Shown piece after piece: positions 13,101 through 28,320 of a DNA stretch of 64,000 nucleotides. A program made the translations under genes and the position numbers. How positions within the stretch are numbered: position 1 is the stretch's first letter; every line of letters begins with the position of its first letter. The notes beneath the pieces are model-generated. The model made no database searches and had not been told where the DNA came from. It saw nothing but the letters and a program-made list of their open reading frames with translations. The stretch comes from Tigriopus japonicus (Eukaryota; Arthropoda; Copepoda; Harpacticoida; Harpacticidae), in assembly GCA_010645155.1 (NCBI GenBank), contig JAAGOF010000055.1:1258241-1322240 (forward strand), given 5' to 3'.

Positions 13101-16100
13101 CTCGACGAGAAATGCCATTTGGATGAAATTGACCAAGACTTTGTCTCAAGGTCGTTGGTATTCCATTTTCTTGTGGACTCAGCGTTGGTCAACGTTGGTT
13201 GGAAACGCCATCAGCCCTGCGGACTTGATAAGCCAATGCATTGGTTGTAATGAGAGGCCCTTTTTCCATTTTTAGTATGTTTCGATTTTGTTAATGGTTG
13301 TGTCAAAGTTGAGACTCATCCGGCGTTTTGGATATGATTTGGCTTGCGTGTTGTCGATATTTTGCCCCAAGATACAACCCACCAAGAGCGCGCGAAAGAG
13401 GGTTTGGATGATGAGGCGGAGGATGCCAATTGTGATGTGTCATCATCTAATGTTGCCTACGAGTCATGAATAAATTCAAGGCAATCCTATCCGCGACAGT
13501 AGATCCGACAATCTATCAGGGATGTTGATGCTATACCTGCTGTTTCAATCAGTGATTTTCACAGGAAGGGAATTAGAGAGAGGTTGGTTTGGCCTTAGAT
13601 TTGCTCGTGGAATGTCGCCTGTTCACACGCCATGAACCTTGATTTGCCTTGTCAGATGTCATTCGTTGTTTCGAGGAGATTCATTCGACACCCAGCAGTC
13701 TCAACCATTGGAAGAAGATGATGGTATCTATCGTGGCTATGGAGGAGGAGGAGGTGTGGAAAGAAAGACTACCTACAGAGTGGTCGAGTTAACTGTGTTC
13801 CCGGGTGACAACCTTGGTGATAGGGATTTTTCCCTCACTTCTTTGACAATAATGAATCGACCTCAAGACTCCCACAATAAACGATACAACTTTAGCCAAT
13901 GAAGAACTTCGTTTCTTTAGCCCTCTTTTCTACCTATCCGGGGCGATTTTTAGATCCACACATTCACTCTATTGTTCTGTGTTTTTATTGTCATGGTTGC
14001 TTAACGTCCTAGTCTTTCTTTGTCTGGCTATTAGGGCTCCCGGGGACAATACAGAGGTGAGCTATTGCTTGGAGTTCTACATGGAATAGTGGAAGTCCTG
14101 GTTGCATAAATTGATCTCGGAAAGAGATCACATACAGACAGACAGTACTGGTGTTGTGTAGTTGCACATGATCGAGAAAACGCCATGTCGAAGGATGATT
14201 TCAAGGATATTGTATTCATCAGTGCGGGCGGGAATAATGATCATCGTCGGATCAGATATACAGTACTTCTTCTACTGTACGTATGTACGTATGCATTGTT
14301 CCCAATCAGATCAAGCAACTAGCCAACGCAACAGTAGTCAATGAATGATTTCAGAGTCCAATTGAAAGTAAACACATGAAAAGTACTTGGACCTTCTTTT
14401 GGATCACGCGTGAAGTAAATATATACGAAATAAGTAATATAAATGAGAATGACGAAAGGCTAAAACCGATACGTGAACAGAACCGCGAGAATAACTGTCA
14501 TCGTGCCAATGATATTTCTGCCAAAACTGTGACATTTGCCATGAAAGCATTTCTATTTCTCTATCTGGCAAATGAGGAAATGAAAAATGGTTTCAGCACG
14601 CTGTGCATTCGGTATTGTACTCACTCGCTCAGTTCTTGTTCACCCAGGTGTGAGTCTACCCCGAGATCAAATCTCGAGGAGACCCAACAACATGACTGCC
14701 ATTTCTAAACACTTTGCACTCTCGGTGGAATGTGAGACGAATTCAATTTGAAGACTTGGTGGGGATGGAAGGTAAATAAACAACTGCAAACACCTCCCCA
14801 ACCCATCCGGAGTGATGACGGATCAGATTTTAATTCGCTTCCATCAAAATATAAATTCGTCGAGGGGGTTTCCCTTCGCCAATGATCGCAACAAGTGGCT
14901 TGTTAGTTAGAAGTACCCCCTGCTATTGTACCTAATACACCCCCACAACTCTAGTACCACCATCGCTTTTGGATTCATACCCCAACCTTATTGGACCAAG
15001 ATCCCACGCAGATCTTGACGCGCGAAAAAGTGCGTAAAGTTTGAAGTACTTTGTGGCAACACTGCTGCCGTTTCTCAATCCGGTTTTAGCAACACCCTTA
15101 AAACTAGAAAAGATTCCCTGAAAGTGGAATATCAAGGTGAAGGTGAAACGGCCCATTTGGAGGGATAAAAAATATCGCCCGCCCAAATAGGTGTCAGAAA
15201 AGTACTAATGTCGGAAAAGGTGAAACCAGTTTGATTTGTTGCACTTGGTCGTCAAACGAATTCAGGATTGACATTTGTTCAAATTGATATAACCCCCCTG
15301 GAGGACTTGTTATCCAGGTTGAGGAAATCTCCGAAACTCTGACAATTGAGCTCTTCATTGGCTTGCCATGTCGACAAAACTGCAATGGCGTCGTTGCATT
15401 CAAATGTGTCCGAATTAGCTTTTGCGAGCGCAGAGAGGTGTGTGTGTGGTCCATTGCCAAGACCGGAACGACGGGAGAAGAATTTTCAAATTGAGCTATT
15501 AACCAAGCGCTTTGATGATCTATTTTTCCACCTCGACAAACGGGCCAAACATGTCCAGTAAATAATGAGCCTCTTGAATAATCACTTCCTACTTGAGCAT
15601 GAGACTTTCAATTCGTCAGCTGACCACTGAAGAAATTCGCTGGTGGCGCTCTGCGGATAGTTGACGGAAGTAATTTTCATATGTGGTTTTCCTTTTCCTT
15701 CTGAACAGAAACCTGTTGTCAGTACCAATGCATGATAGACATTTGCCACCACGATTTCCACCGATTTGTATGCGAGAGATGCATTTGTAAATAGTTTATC
15801 TCTATTGCCTGTTTTCTTTTCCGCGAAGAAAATGATTCTCTGACGAGCCGTAAAATATTTGTCAAACGTGAACATGAGGTGTGCTAGCCCTTTGATTCTC
15901 TAGATTAGTTACGGAACGGTAATAACATCAACCTTGCCCAAACATTTCAATGTTAACGGATTCACTTGTTTCTCTTAGCCCAAGGCCCATTCCTCAGGAA
16001 ATACACATGTGCTTTTGAAAGGAGAGGTGCCAAGGATATGTTTGATTACTCGCATAGTTGTTTGGCCAGATGTTCAGGATTTAGACCACAACAGGCCCCA

Positions 16101-18761
16101 ATATGATCCTATGAAACCTTGAGCTTCATCCGGTCTTTTATCTTTCAAGGAAACTGTTTCTCGACAATCATCAATGCAATCGACAGAGAATCAATGTCCC
16201 CCATAGTTATTGGCGACGTGGTAGATAAATGGAACATGTTCCTGAAGAAAGTACTCTACCGAAATATTCAAGTCGGTAAATGGTCAACCATCAGTCATGG
16301 ATTCGGTGTAAAGTGTAGAACATGATTGGTTGCGATATTGAGTGGACTTTAAAGTTCACTGTGGGGAGATATTTGATGACTAAAACGTGGCATGAGTTAG
16401 CTCACGAAGTTCAATGACAGACCAAATGGTCAATTGACTTTGTGGCACTCGCCACGATCCCACCAGACCCCTTCAAAGATGATCAGAAAAACTTGAACAA
16501 CGTGCATTGTTGAGTCCAAGAATTCTTCTGGTTTTGGTTAGGATTAGCTTGATTAAGATCAAGATTCACAAAGAAAACCTCAAGTCACAACAAAGCACGA
16601 ATGCCTCGAGTAATATTGGTTGTATGGTGCCATTTATAATGGCTTTATATGACTACCAGGCCTCAGTGCAAAATTTACTCAAACAAACACAAAGTGAGTG
16701 TGCTCGTCAGTGTTGCTCAAAACACTCGAGTAATGCCATCTGACGATGCCCCTTCATACTGACCATATAAGTGATTCGTCAACCCCTCTTCCTTTTTGTC
16801 ATCCACTTGTGCTTATGTAATGTAAGCCTACGAATGCATGCATGTGTCAATGCAATCACCTTTTCGAATCGATTTGCATTGCATAATGTCACACGAAGTC
16901 TTTCAGAAAATCATCGATTCCCTTGGAATCCAGCATCACTCACCTTTCCAGGGAGCGCTTTAATTTTTCTTCGCCTCAAAAATGGCAGGAATCAAAGATG
17001 AATAGCGCATTTGACCCTGGGAAGGCCAAACTGACCCGTTCACTTTTATTATCATCATACTATGTCCGTCTTGGCAGGTGAATCCAACATTTTTTTCTAA
17101 CAAACCAAAGGCATAGCACTAACGGCTAAAATTAGAAGTCCACTCTATGCCAAGGACTCCCGGAATGCATAAACTCTTTCAATTGAGAGGTTCTCATTGA
17201 AATAGTTTGCATTTTCCTTCTCCGCTTGGGAAAACTAGACGAACTTGACCAAGAAAATGAAATGCAAATGCACACATGTGCCCTAAACTCCCTTAAACAT
17301 ATTAGCAAAATTCCGTCTTTCAAACGGAGAAAGTGCTCAAGTAAGTCTTCATTTGTCAGGATTTTTTAAGACCCGTGTCTGTTGAGACTAATCGAGCAAC
17401 TTAGGGCCCATGATACGAGAAAAAGTGGATCGTGAATCAAGGAGATCATGTTTTGAAGCGGTCAATACATTGACCAAGCTGGTTTCCTCACGTCCAAAAA
17501 ATAAATAAATTTGCTGTTCAGTATGCCCATAACGGGGCCAGGATAGGGCAGCTGAACCACATGACCCAAAAAGTATTAAAGCAATTGAACAAACCAGCTA
17601 TCGTGACCTTACACTAAAACGGCTTCCAAGCTAATCAGGACATTCCTGATTAGAAAAGAGCCTATTGGGTCTCTTTTTCTGCCCCCTCTAACACGGTGAC
17701 ATTGGAAATGTCTGGCTGTATTGCAAACCAATGAATCCAGCTCGTGCGTGCGTGCGTCAAGGGTAACATGGATTCCTAATGATCCAATTGAAACAAAGGA
17801 GCTTTGCAACTTGAATCGATGAAAGATTCTCAGAAGTTTGCGTTGATCGATCATCTTCTCCAGGGAAAATGAGACGATTGCTTCGTGAGAGGTTAGTGTG
17901 AGTTTTTAGGCCTTTTAAGAACTCTGAACAAACGTTGTTGAGTGAAGTGTTGTACCAATAGAGGATTACAAGGACCAAACGCTCAGCGAGTCAAATGCCA
18001 AACAAAGTCTTTATTCGCCAGAATCGACATCTTGGACTGGATATCAGTTTCAAGAAGTGCTTTGAATGGGCCCAAGAAAACATATCACAACCTCATAAAA
18101 ATGTTCCTCGTTGTTGGCGTCCAAGAGCATTTACGAGCTTGTTGATCCAACCCACTCTGCACTCGTCATCCTCTCGATTTGCCCTTCACATTCAAGAACA
18201 ACACTTTGCCAGTTCTTGGAATTATTATTGTTAGTTAACACCCCGCCAAGTCGTCGGGTTATTTTGCATTCACTGACGGACCCGATCGGCGCTACTTGAA
18301 ATGTGCGAAATGCACAGGCCTATTTAGCAAGATCTGTCCAAGTGGGTTTCCAAACAAATTAGAATAGACATTGGCTCCTTGGGGCCAATTTCCCCTTACA
18401 ACCTCATCCATTCCCCCGGCTTCTTTGCTCAATAGGTAATTAAAAACCCCGGTGATTAGAATCAATAGCTCAAGTAGGGACTCTTTTCAACAAGCCGAAC
18501 TCCCTGAATTCGAGCCCATTCCCGATCGAAGAAAGAGCCTTGTGGACCGGGGTTTGCAACTTTTGTTCAAGAAATTCTTCCGGGGTTGGTTGGTTGGTTT
18601 TGGTGTGTGTGTATGTGCTCGGGTCCTGATTCCAAGATTGATACATCCTCTCGACCTCAGGGCCACACTGAATTGTGGTTTTCGGTCTAATGTGAGAGTG
18701 ACTGCGGACTAACTTCAATTTTATAGTATGTGTTTGTGTTGGAAGTAGGTACATGTACTGT

Positions 18762-18785
18762 AGAGAGAGGGAGAGAGAGAGAGAG
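18762..18785. repeat. (GA)n microsatellite
   Basis: An AG-dinucleotide run with one GG interruption. Confidence 0.8.
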
Positions 18786-21700
18786 TGCTGTGGCCAGATT
18801 TTGTGCCTCCTTCGGAATGAAATCCTACTTCCTTTCCGCTCATTTTATGGACTCGGCTGTTGACTGGCTGAGGTTAGAGTCCGTGTCCGGGTTTCCTCGT
18901 TGGTTTTGCCTTTTTACCATTTAATGACGGTCGTTTCCCTCATCTGCGTAAGTCTCAAACGATCTCTTGACGAGTTTCTAATTTTGGCAAAGGATGCTTC
19001 TTCTTCTTCGTTTTTCTTCCGTCCGCTCTCTCTCAGGTGAAAACAGCGACGGAAATGAAGAAAATCCTCTTCATTGTGACTGAAAGGAAGCCTTTGAAGT
19101 GGTTGAATGGCCGGATCTCGGTTGGCGTGATGTGAGATGATGTTGCTCATATCGTCGCTTTTAAGGTCATTGCTCGTACGTACGTATTCTTCTACACATC
19201 TTGGCCAACAACAGCTTGCATCATTTCGGTCGGAATTCGACAACTGGCAACTTTTACACGACTGACCGTGACCGATTGACCTTAGGTTGGACACATTTGC
19301 TTTTCTGCTTACACTCCTTATAAAGAGATTTTTTTTCGTTTTAGTAAAACTGGATTGTTTCTTCGATATATTTTCCCCCCTTTGGCAAAAGACAAGTAAT
19401 ACGCCTTTTTTGGGAGGGGTTAATTTGATTAAAAAGAAACAAATCATCCCAACGGAACAGAATTTCAGACCAATGACGAGCCGTTTTTGAAGGACCCAAT
19501 TTTCTGGCATGATTTGATATGAAGCACCAATATAGTTTCACAACTTTATAACCAGTCATAAAAGGTCGAAATAAGGGGACTAAATAGAGAGACTACTTTT
19601 GGTAACAAATCCAATTGGATGGAGCTTTCCATTGCATGGGATAATTATATCGAATTGGATTTCTCAGTGATTGAAATTTTAGCTTGGACAATTTCAGCAC
19701 GCCAAAAGATTTTTTTTTTTACGTATGTTGCCGTAGTTAATTGAAGATGTACTTTTGTACTGTGTGTATTTTTCTTGCTGAGCAATAGTAACAAATCTTT
19801 TGTCGACTCGTTTTGGGGATAAAGATGTGGAAACTGGAGACATTGCACAAAGCATTTTGCCACTCAAGGTGAATAGCCATCCCTAAAAATGTTCTCATTA
19901 AGCGCCATGACTATTTTTCAAAGTCGAAATAGTCATTTCTTGTTTGGTGCTCAAGAAGCGATATTGAGAAGAAAGAGCGATTCAATGGACTCTTTGTCCG
20001 TCTGATTGTGATTATTCTTGGGAAAAAAGGTCCAAACTGGAAATAATGATTGCCAACATGGCCCAAGGTGGACATCATATTTTGGTCGCGATTTTGTGGT
20101 TTCCTTGGATAGACTTCGAATCGACTTCTGACAACTGACCCCGAGCTAAAGTATTCTTTCGTCTGAAGTGTTGCTGCTTGATAAGCATCTTCACACATCA
20201 ATTTGTTCCTCGGTCATCTTAACACAATTGCGGTCTTGGCCACGTTTTCTTCCCAGATTTTTGGCAACATGCCCATCGGAAAACCAGAGGAATCATCGGT
20301 CCTTTGAAACCTTTGAGCTCGGCGATTGAGACTCTGAATTCTGATTTAATATCACTACGAAGCGCATGAGATGATATGGACCTCCTGGAGAGGAATCTCT
20401 CTGTGTCCCTGTCTTTCTCAGTTTGACTCGACCGAATTCCTCTTCCGTATTTGGTCATCCAGGTTTAGATCTAAAGAGCGAGGAAACGAGCCAGAAACAA
20501 CCTCGTCACTTTTAAGTACTATCATAATCCAATTTGGTTTGAACTTGGCTATGAATCTCATTTTCAGAGACTACCTAACTTCTACGTATACTCGAATTTT
20601 CGATTTAGGGGCCGAAAAGACGACGATGACCGAGACTCAAGCAAGTGGGAATAAATGCGATTGAAGAGGATTCTCATGTACTTGATGTTCGCGATGATGA
20701 TGAGCATGAGTACTACTCGTTCTTTGTCTTTTATCCTCTCCAAACTTCTTCGTGAGAGCAGGAAGTGCATAGATAGGTACTCTTCAAGCAGGCCAAAACT
20801 TGTTAAAAACCCTCTTTGTACCGAGTCATTCATAGACATGAGAGACAGACACTTTATCAATGAATACCCAAGAGGGCAACGAAACTGTCATTTCAATGAG
20901 TTTGGGAGACACACACTTGGTGTAAGTAAAGAGCTCCTCCGATTTGACAACCACAGCAGGTCATGAATGCGGCCTTCGTGGGACGACATCAATAATCGAT
21001 CCCATAATATACTACGTACATGTACATCTATGGGTTGTGGGTTCTACCTAGCCATATAACTTCATCTTGTTCAAAATGATGGGCACTTGTCTGACGCATC
21101 TTCTCTCGTTTCTTGCATATGCAATGAGATTGCTTGGACGGAGCAAAGAGCACGTTAGAGTGGCCAGCGACTCCCCCCTGACCAAGAGCAAGAAGAACCC
21201 ACAGAAATTCGAGCTCATCACCAACATATTAGCAATTTGCTAAAATGTGATCCACCACTAGACAATAAGCATGCAATCGTGTTCGTTGGTTCATAATTGG
21301 CCAATCCTTGCCCACATTGTTCGCCATCAAACCGTTTGAGCTCGTCTCGAGTTTTGATGGTTTGACGCTGATTGGGGGCTCCAATTGGAGGCTCACATTC
21401 CGTGGTTATGCGTTAGAGCCGTAAAAGAATCTGGAGATAGATCTGTGAGGGGAGGATGGAGGTGGAGCCCATGATGGGTATCATCCTAAATGATGGCCAT
21501 ACCGACTTCGGCTAGAATGGTTCCGGTCAGAAATTGGGCTCCACGAATTGGTTGGTGTTGGCATAATCACAACGTTCAAAGGGCGAACGTAAAATGTCGA
21601 GAGGTTCGTTGAAACTCATGAGGTTCCTCCTTCTTCAAGAGCCAATGCAATCGACCAGTTTCAAGAACTTGAACGAATCATGTGACAAGTTTTCATGAAT

Positions 21701-22663
21701 TCACAGTTCTTTGCAAGTTCCGGATGGATGGATAGATCGATAGATAGATGGATGACCTATCGATCTTGCCTCGTGATACGCCGATTAAAAGCACGTTGAT
21801 TGAGCTTCTGGTTGGATTTAAAAGTTGCCTTGGATGACTTCTTGACTTGTGGGTGAGTGTTCTTGGTGGGGTCAGTTGGTGGGTTGCGTGGCAGATTGTG
21901 ATCGCCACCATCACGAGGATGATCAGCTTGTCGCGTTGTCGCCATCAAAGCGAACCCACGAAGAACAGTTAGTTGCCCGATTTTAGCTTCGGTCAGTAAT
22001 GAGCGTTCAATGACTCTCAAAACAATAGCTCATTTGCCTCCGTCGACGTATGTGGACACGCCATGTAGAACGTATCGCAACCAGCAACTAGCAACTCGCT
22101 CCTCGTTGAAGCCATTCGTGTCAGGGCACATATTCCAACGCCTATCAACTCTATTGATCTCACAATGCCAACAGTTATTCAAAAACGACCGTCTGTCAGT
22201 CTGTCTGTCTGCAGAAATCCGTAGCCTTATTCGTGTGTGCCTCACTAAATTCGTGAATTTGACATTAAGGGCCCAGGCTTGACCACCTGATGGCGTCTTG
22301 CCATCTATCTTTCAAAGCCATAGATCTCAATGACCGCTATGAGGTCTTCGCAAGGTGCATTCTTGGCGCTTAAAACCATCTTGGCTGGAACATTACTCAT
22401 GGTGAGTACCTCCAAGAAACCGAGAAGATTCCAAAAGTACGCAAAAAAACCGATTGACTTACTGACGGCTTGTCCCAAGTAAACAACACTGTGGCGACGC
22501 TTCAATCTTCAGTTAAGTGTCGTCTTGGATTGTTGACCTTTTCCTGGTTGAGATGTTCTCTCCAACAGCAAAGATTTAGACACAAAGTGCGAGGAAATTC
22601 TACTGCTGTAAGGCACCCTGAGGGCTGATAGCTGAACTCCTATAACCAGTCATTACAACCAGT

Positions 22664-22679
22664 NNNNNNNNNNNNNNNN
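22664..22679. other. Assembly gap (16 N)
   Basis: Sixteen consecutive N. The true length of missing sequence is unknown. Features on either side should not be assumed to be contiguous. Confidence 0.99.
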
Positions 22680-25600
22680 CAAAGGCATTCCACTTCAACC
22701 CCAATGGGTTGGGATTCTTTGGAATCACTTAGGAGTACTCATAATACAGTTAAGAACATAATTTACCACCCTCTTCATCTCGGGGTAGGCACTGTTCTGA
22801 AATAAGATTCATTGCCTCTTAGGAAGTTTGGGGGTATCAAGTGAACATTGTTTAATTAACCCGGTGGGTTTTGGGGGTCTAAATTGTTTTTCAAAAGAGC
22901 AGACTCCTATTAGGCTTGAGAGACTATAACTGATGGAAGAGTGATGGACTCATGGCAAATGATCTGGCCCTGATTCTTGAGCTCAATTGAAAGGGCACCA
23001 ATCTCCAAGAAATGGAGGTGCTAAAACACGACTCCTAAAAGATGGCGCGATGGTGTAATATCATTCCTTCAATCTGCCAATTCATTTGCCGCCAACCGGA
23101 CTGACCCGGAAGGAAGTTAATCCTTTTGAGAGAGCAAAATGTTTTGCATACAATTATAGTGTGTGTTTGTGTATGCTTCCATATTTTATCTTGTAAAGTT
23201 GTTCCTGATGCATGGGATGCATCCAAGTCCACGAAATCTTCATCAAGTGCGTTGGAAGTACACTACCAATGGGGTCCCGTTTGGCATGTTGTAAGAGAGA
23301 TATTTGCGTACCTGCCGTTTTAAGTGGGTAAGATCATCATGTCGGTTCAAATCGTTGATCAAGCGATTGAATTTTGGCCATTTTCCTCACGAATTCCCAA
23401 TTTCAGCCTAGTCTACGTACTAAACACGTCCTTCACAACGATCCCTTCCAATCATCTCTGTCTTACTTGCACTACAGTAGGTACTGTAGTTTGACTCTCT
23501 TGTGAAACAGGATTGTGAAGGATTTAAAGGGAGCCAATTGCTTTGATTCGACCGAGGTCGGAAATGTGGAATAATGAGCCCGTTGGCAAGATGCCATTCT
23601 TACCTGGAAAGTAACGAAAAGAAACAATTCAGTGAAAAGGAAAGTTGGATGAAGAAACCAGTTGCTAGACGATAAGCCCGTTATTCGTTTTCTCTCGCTA
23701 GGTATCTCTCCCCAATAAAGATCGTGGCCGATCCGAAACCCTCCGGCCAAGCCGAACGGGATCTTGAGTCATTATGGCTTTAAACCCAACTTGAAAGCGA
23801 GTTTTTTTTCCTGATAAGGCCTTGGTCTGAAAATACAGGATCCGTTTGATTAAATGATTTTTGGGGCTAGTTTCTTGAATGGATTATACCGAATGGGAGC
23901 TTAAAGCTTTCATTTCATTTATCGGTTCTACTTCGTCAACGCTAGGAAAAGTGAGAGTGATATGAAACAAGAAAAAAACCATGGATGGATGCAGTCTTTG
24001 TCTTGAATCACTAACAAACCAAGCTTCCAACCATCCGAGCAAGCATCATCATCATCCGTGGAATCATGATGGTCTTGGTGGATATAATCACCTCACAACT
24101 GCATGACGGCAAAGCCAACAAGAAGGGAAGTGCGAAATTTTCTATTTTCCACGACCGACTTGCCAATTAGATCCAATCATATTCTCCGTTTCTCTTCCCG
24201 TTCCATCCTTGGACATGCATGCAAGCATTCAACGAGCCCCTTCCATCTATAGAAAAAAGATTCCAACCCAAACACCTTTGCCATTTGGCCTAATTTCAGA
24301 CAAGTCGAAACTGCATTACTCTCTGGGTTCTCTTTCCCGAGGGAAAAAAGCACACTGAGAAGGTTCGACACAAGGACAAATCGGACTCTCACGGCCATGT
24401 CTAGTTTAGACCTGATTAAATCACTAAAATGTGTAATCATCTGCTTCAGCGTGCGTCTTTATACAGAGCAATTCGTTTCTTCGCAGTCACCCTGACTCAC
24501 GTCAAATCAAGCGGAGATCAGGAATGAAGAACCAGATGTCCTTGCCCTGGATCAGCGATAACTGGAAAATTGAAATCCTTTCTCCCTGATCTCCTTAACC
24601 GAGGCAACCAAAGACATGGCAGATCAGATGACTCTTGTAAGTAATACTTCGACCTTCTCATTGCTGGCTCGTACATGAGCCTATTAAACATTATGTTAAC
24701 TGATGGAAGAAGTCCCACGTAAAGTCATCGCGAGTTCATAATGCCTTTATCGTCAGACTTAATGGTGTCACGACCACCAAGATGGCATGTTCAATCTCCC
24801 AACCAAGATGTCAGGCTTTTGGCTGGCACGTCTTTGCTATTGAAAATCTTCATATTTATGATCCAACCAACCCACGGTACGTACAAGAAATTGGCTCCCA
24901 GCCTTTAAGCAGAGTCAAGCTCAAATGAGGTCGACAAGTCTAATTAGAAGTATGACCATCAACCATCGGACTGAATGACGATGATAGGAATTTCACCAAT
25001 TGCTTGGATGGGCCTGGTTAACAAGGATGGGCATGATTGGTGATTTGTTCTCTTTGAGATAGACACATTGTTGGTGGTCATGGTGAGCCCAAGGGCTTCC
25101 TGAATCTTCCGACCTAGTTAGAAATGATTATTCATCGGCCCCCTCCCGTGGTTTGTTGTCTGGCAGGCATTCCATGGGACGTTTCTCGGACAGTGCGGTC
25201 GGAAGCTACTTACGAATAAAGTTGAACTACCATTATTACCATTGGTAGATCCTCGTGCCAAGTGTCCAGCTGCGAACTTGAGATCCTGCAAATGCGAGTG
25301 GGCCTGTTGTTTCAACTTTAATTAGCTTTCAAACTAATGACGTCGACTCTTAAACAGAGCACCAAAAAAAAAGTTGCATTCATTTTTGACCTTGTGTCCT
25401 TTTTTCGTCTTTGTCCAGAATGATAACGCCGCCGAGGTGAGTGAATCAAGGGCTTTGCAAGCGGTGTTGGCAACGGCTACTACTTTTTAGCCAATGGTTT
25501 GAATGCCGGACTAGGTATGAATATTATCTCTCTCTGTCTCTCTTTTGTTCTGGTTGTTGATTCTGAAATTTACATAATGACGTGAAGGGCGAATTTCATC

Positions 25601-28303
25601 CAAGGGACACAAGAAGGTCAGAGTCACAGACCAGGGAACTCTCGACTCGCAAGCGGGACTTGACTACTCTCGAACTCAGGTGTAACATGTAACTTCCTGC
25701 CGTTTCCAACATTAATTACGACCCTCCAAAACCCTGAAATCACATGTTGGTAGGTGCGCACTGGCAGTCGATCTACAATTGAATTCGATTGCTTTATATT
25801 GAATGATGGAAATATGATCAGCAAAGCGTTCTTTGAGCCTTGCGCGCCTTCCGAGAAGAACGAGCGATGATCGAGGTTGAAACGGTTCTCATTAAAGATG
25901 GCAACCCTCGTGTTGCTGTTTATACTCAGTGGTGTTGATCTTAAAGCTTGGCGTGACCTTGAGCCCTAACCTGATCTTCAAAGGATCCAGCCACACTCGG
26001 ATAGATTTATATACCTACGGTCATAGTAAATACGGAATCAGAATGAAGGCGAGTGAATGAGAGAATGCATAACTATCGACTAAGTTAACTGGAAATGACG
26101 AGAAACGGAGGAAACGTGGTCCTGACGCGGAGGATAAAACAGGCCCCCAAAACGTGTGAATTAATCATGAATGGAATTCATCGTATTTCCCAAGCAATTT
26201 CTAACCAGATTCATTGATTGGAATGGGATTCCAGCTATGAAAAAAAATGAGTGTTCATGTATCACATCAATAAATAACAGCGTGATAGAATTGAATCTAA
26301 AGCGAGGAACAGATTTGGGCACGATTTCTTTTTCCGTTTTAGACTTTCGGTAAAAAGGAGGCCATTCATCTCTTTTATTTGAGACGTGAAATATTTCGAT
26401 GTATTTGTTTTCAAACAAGAGAAGATGGATTCAAAGTGCTTGTTTCTTGCCAAAAATCAAACATTGACCAAAAAGACACAAAACACAAAAACATTACTAA
26501 AATTTTCAATTACTCTCAATGCAATCTCAAGATTTTGTCGTTGGTCAATCATGTTGAGCAATTGATTGACGAAATGCGACAAGACTGATCTTGCAGACTT
26601 AAAACATGATTTTAAGAAAACTAATACGCCGTTGAGCCTCTTATCATCATCATTATTATGATCATCATCGCTGAGATTAGACCAAAAGCTTCTCGATCTA
26701 GAGAATGGATCGATGATGGGAAGCGAGTTTCCACGTGTTTGGCACAGTCAATGAAGTTGCTAATAGTATTTGGGTTGTTGCTCTTGTTGGTTGCCTTTTG
26801 GGTTGCGGATATTTACAACAATTGGGCGGGGTGAGGCACGAGCCATATCCGTCGCAGCATTTAAGATCTCGTGTTTCTCTTCCTACTTTTCGGTAAATGT
26901 CATAATGGAATATTTTATATTGAACCACGAGCGAGCGAACAAACGAATCTCATGGATTGTTGCTCCAATTGTCTCGACTTCTAGTGTAGAAACCGGAGTG
27001 TGAGTTCATTGTTAACAAAATACGACATTCACGATCGAACGTCCTTTATTCTTGAACGATCACATGCATTGGTTTTATGTTCGTCCAAGAAGTGAAATCG
27101 GAGCAAACTCCCATTGATACTCAATTTCTCCCTCTCTCAGTCGTCTATCTAATTCTTCCCCAAGGACGGATAAAAATGGTGGAAGAAAAAGATCTTCGAG
27201 GCACCTCTTGTCGTCTTGCTCAGCTTCAAGTACGTAGCTAATGATACATACTGATGGTAGGCACGGTGACGAACAGATGGCACCAAAATCCTTCAACATT
27301 GACAGTAGCACTACCAAGTTCAATTTGAGCCTTGTCCTTGATTCGATTTGATCACTGAAATTGTTTTAATCGGACAATCCGTGATCGGAAGTGGGGAAAA
27401 GTACTAGGCGTGACCATAACGTGCCGAATGGTGCACCAGGCAATACCTAAACTTTCCCCGGGCGATAAAATGCTGGTGCTAAATGACAAGATTGTCGCCG
27501 GAGAAACTTGATAAATTGGCCCCCTTGAAAATACGTGGAATGACAAAAAAAAGGATCAAACTTCAAACGTCAAACACGCCCCAGATTTCATGCAGGGTGT
27601 CTTGATTTGGAAACTCGGCCATTGTTGTCTCCCATGGAGCAACTTTGCCATTGAACTTTGAGGACAACTTTCACGTTGTCATGTTGAAAGTTTGGAAAAC
27701 ACGTCAATCTCCCTTTCACGAACCATCAACATTTTATTGAAAAAGTCATAGTTAATAATTAAGGCTCTGCCAAGTGGCAACCTCTGAAAAGTGTTTAATT
27801 TGGAGCATTCCGCCCAAAGCAACAATAAATCCCCACATCACCCTGTTCGTTGGGCTTCCAGAACAACAATGGCCGGTAATGAGGCGGAAACCTAGTGAAC
27901 AATTTCAAGTGAGTGGTGGGGATCCATGTGGGTGGCTGAGATGATTAGATTCGAATCTCATTTGAGACCCAGAAGTGCGTGCTTTTGCCCATTTGATCAG
28001 CTATGTACATTTCTTGAACGTACACACAAGTATCCACATTGAACAAGTCTCTGAGACGCACGGACGCAACTTTCGTTTTCTGCTGGAGGGCGGTAAAGTC
28101 AGCTGCCACTTGGCTTGCTTGGGAATCGAACAGATGGTCTGGTCCTCTCATTGGGAGATGAATTCCTCCGTTTCATTCTCGGGGCGTGGAGATTAACATG
28201 TCCATTGTGAAGTTTTACGCTACCGTTCCTGCTTGTCGTCGAGCTCACAAATAGGATGGAGGAATTCATTGATGATCGTTTCCGACGCACAATGCTGTGA
28301 GTA

Positions 28304-28320
28304 CACACACACACATACAC
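28304..28320. repeat. (CA)n microsatellite
   Basis: An ACACAC run with a single T interruption. Confidence 0.75.

Larger units (their letters stand above)
9590..22663. other. 13 kb without a recognisable gene
   Basis: I read both strands for exons with matching splice sites and known motifs and found none I can support. Open frames here reach up to 198 codons (minus strand, 18914-19510) but show no domain, signal peptide or coherent splice pattern. The block holds a hairpin (10086-10180), a GA run (18762-18785) and several ACGTAC-rich palindromes. The first bases include the upstream region and probably the promoter of the metalloprotease gene; I could not place a start site. Confidence 0.4.

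Noticed and set aside
18914..19510. 198-codon minus-strand frame
   Set aside because: Long for chance, but no signal peptide, domain or splice context, and the composition is unlike the real genes here.
22317..22400. Small minus-strand frame (MSNVPAKMVLSAKNAPC...) with a good start context
   Set aside because: Only about 30 codons with no homologue I recognise and no splice partner; insufficient to call a gene.
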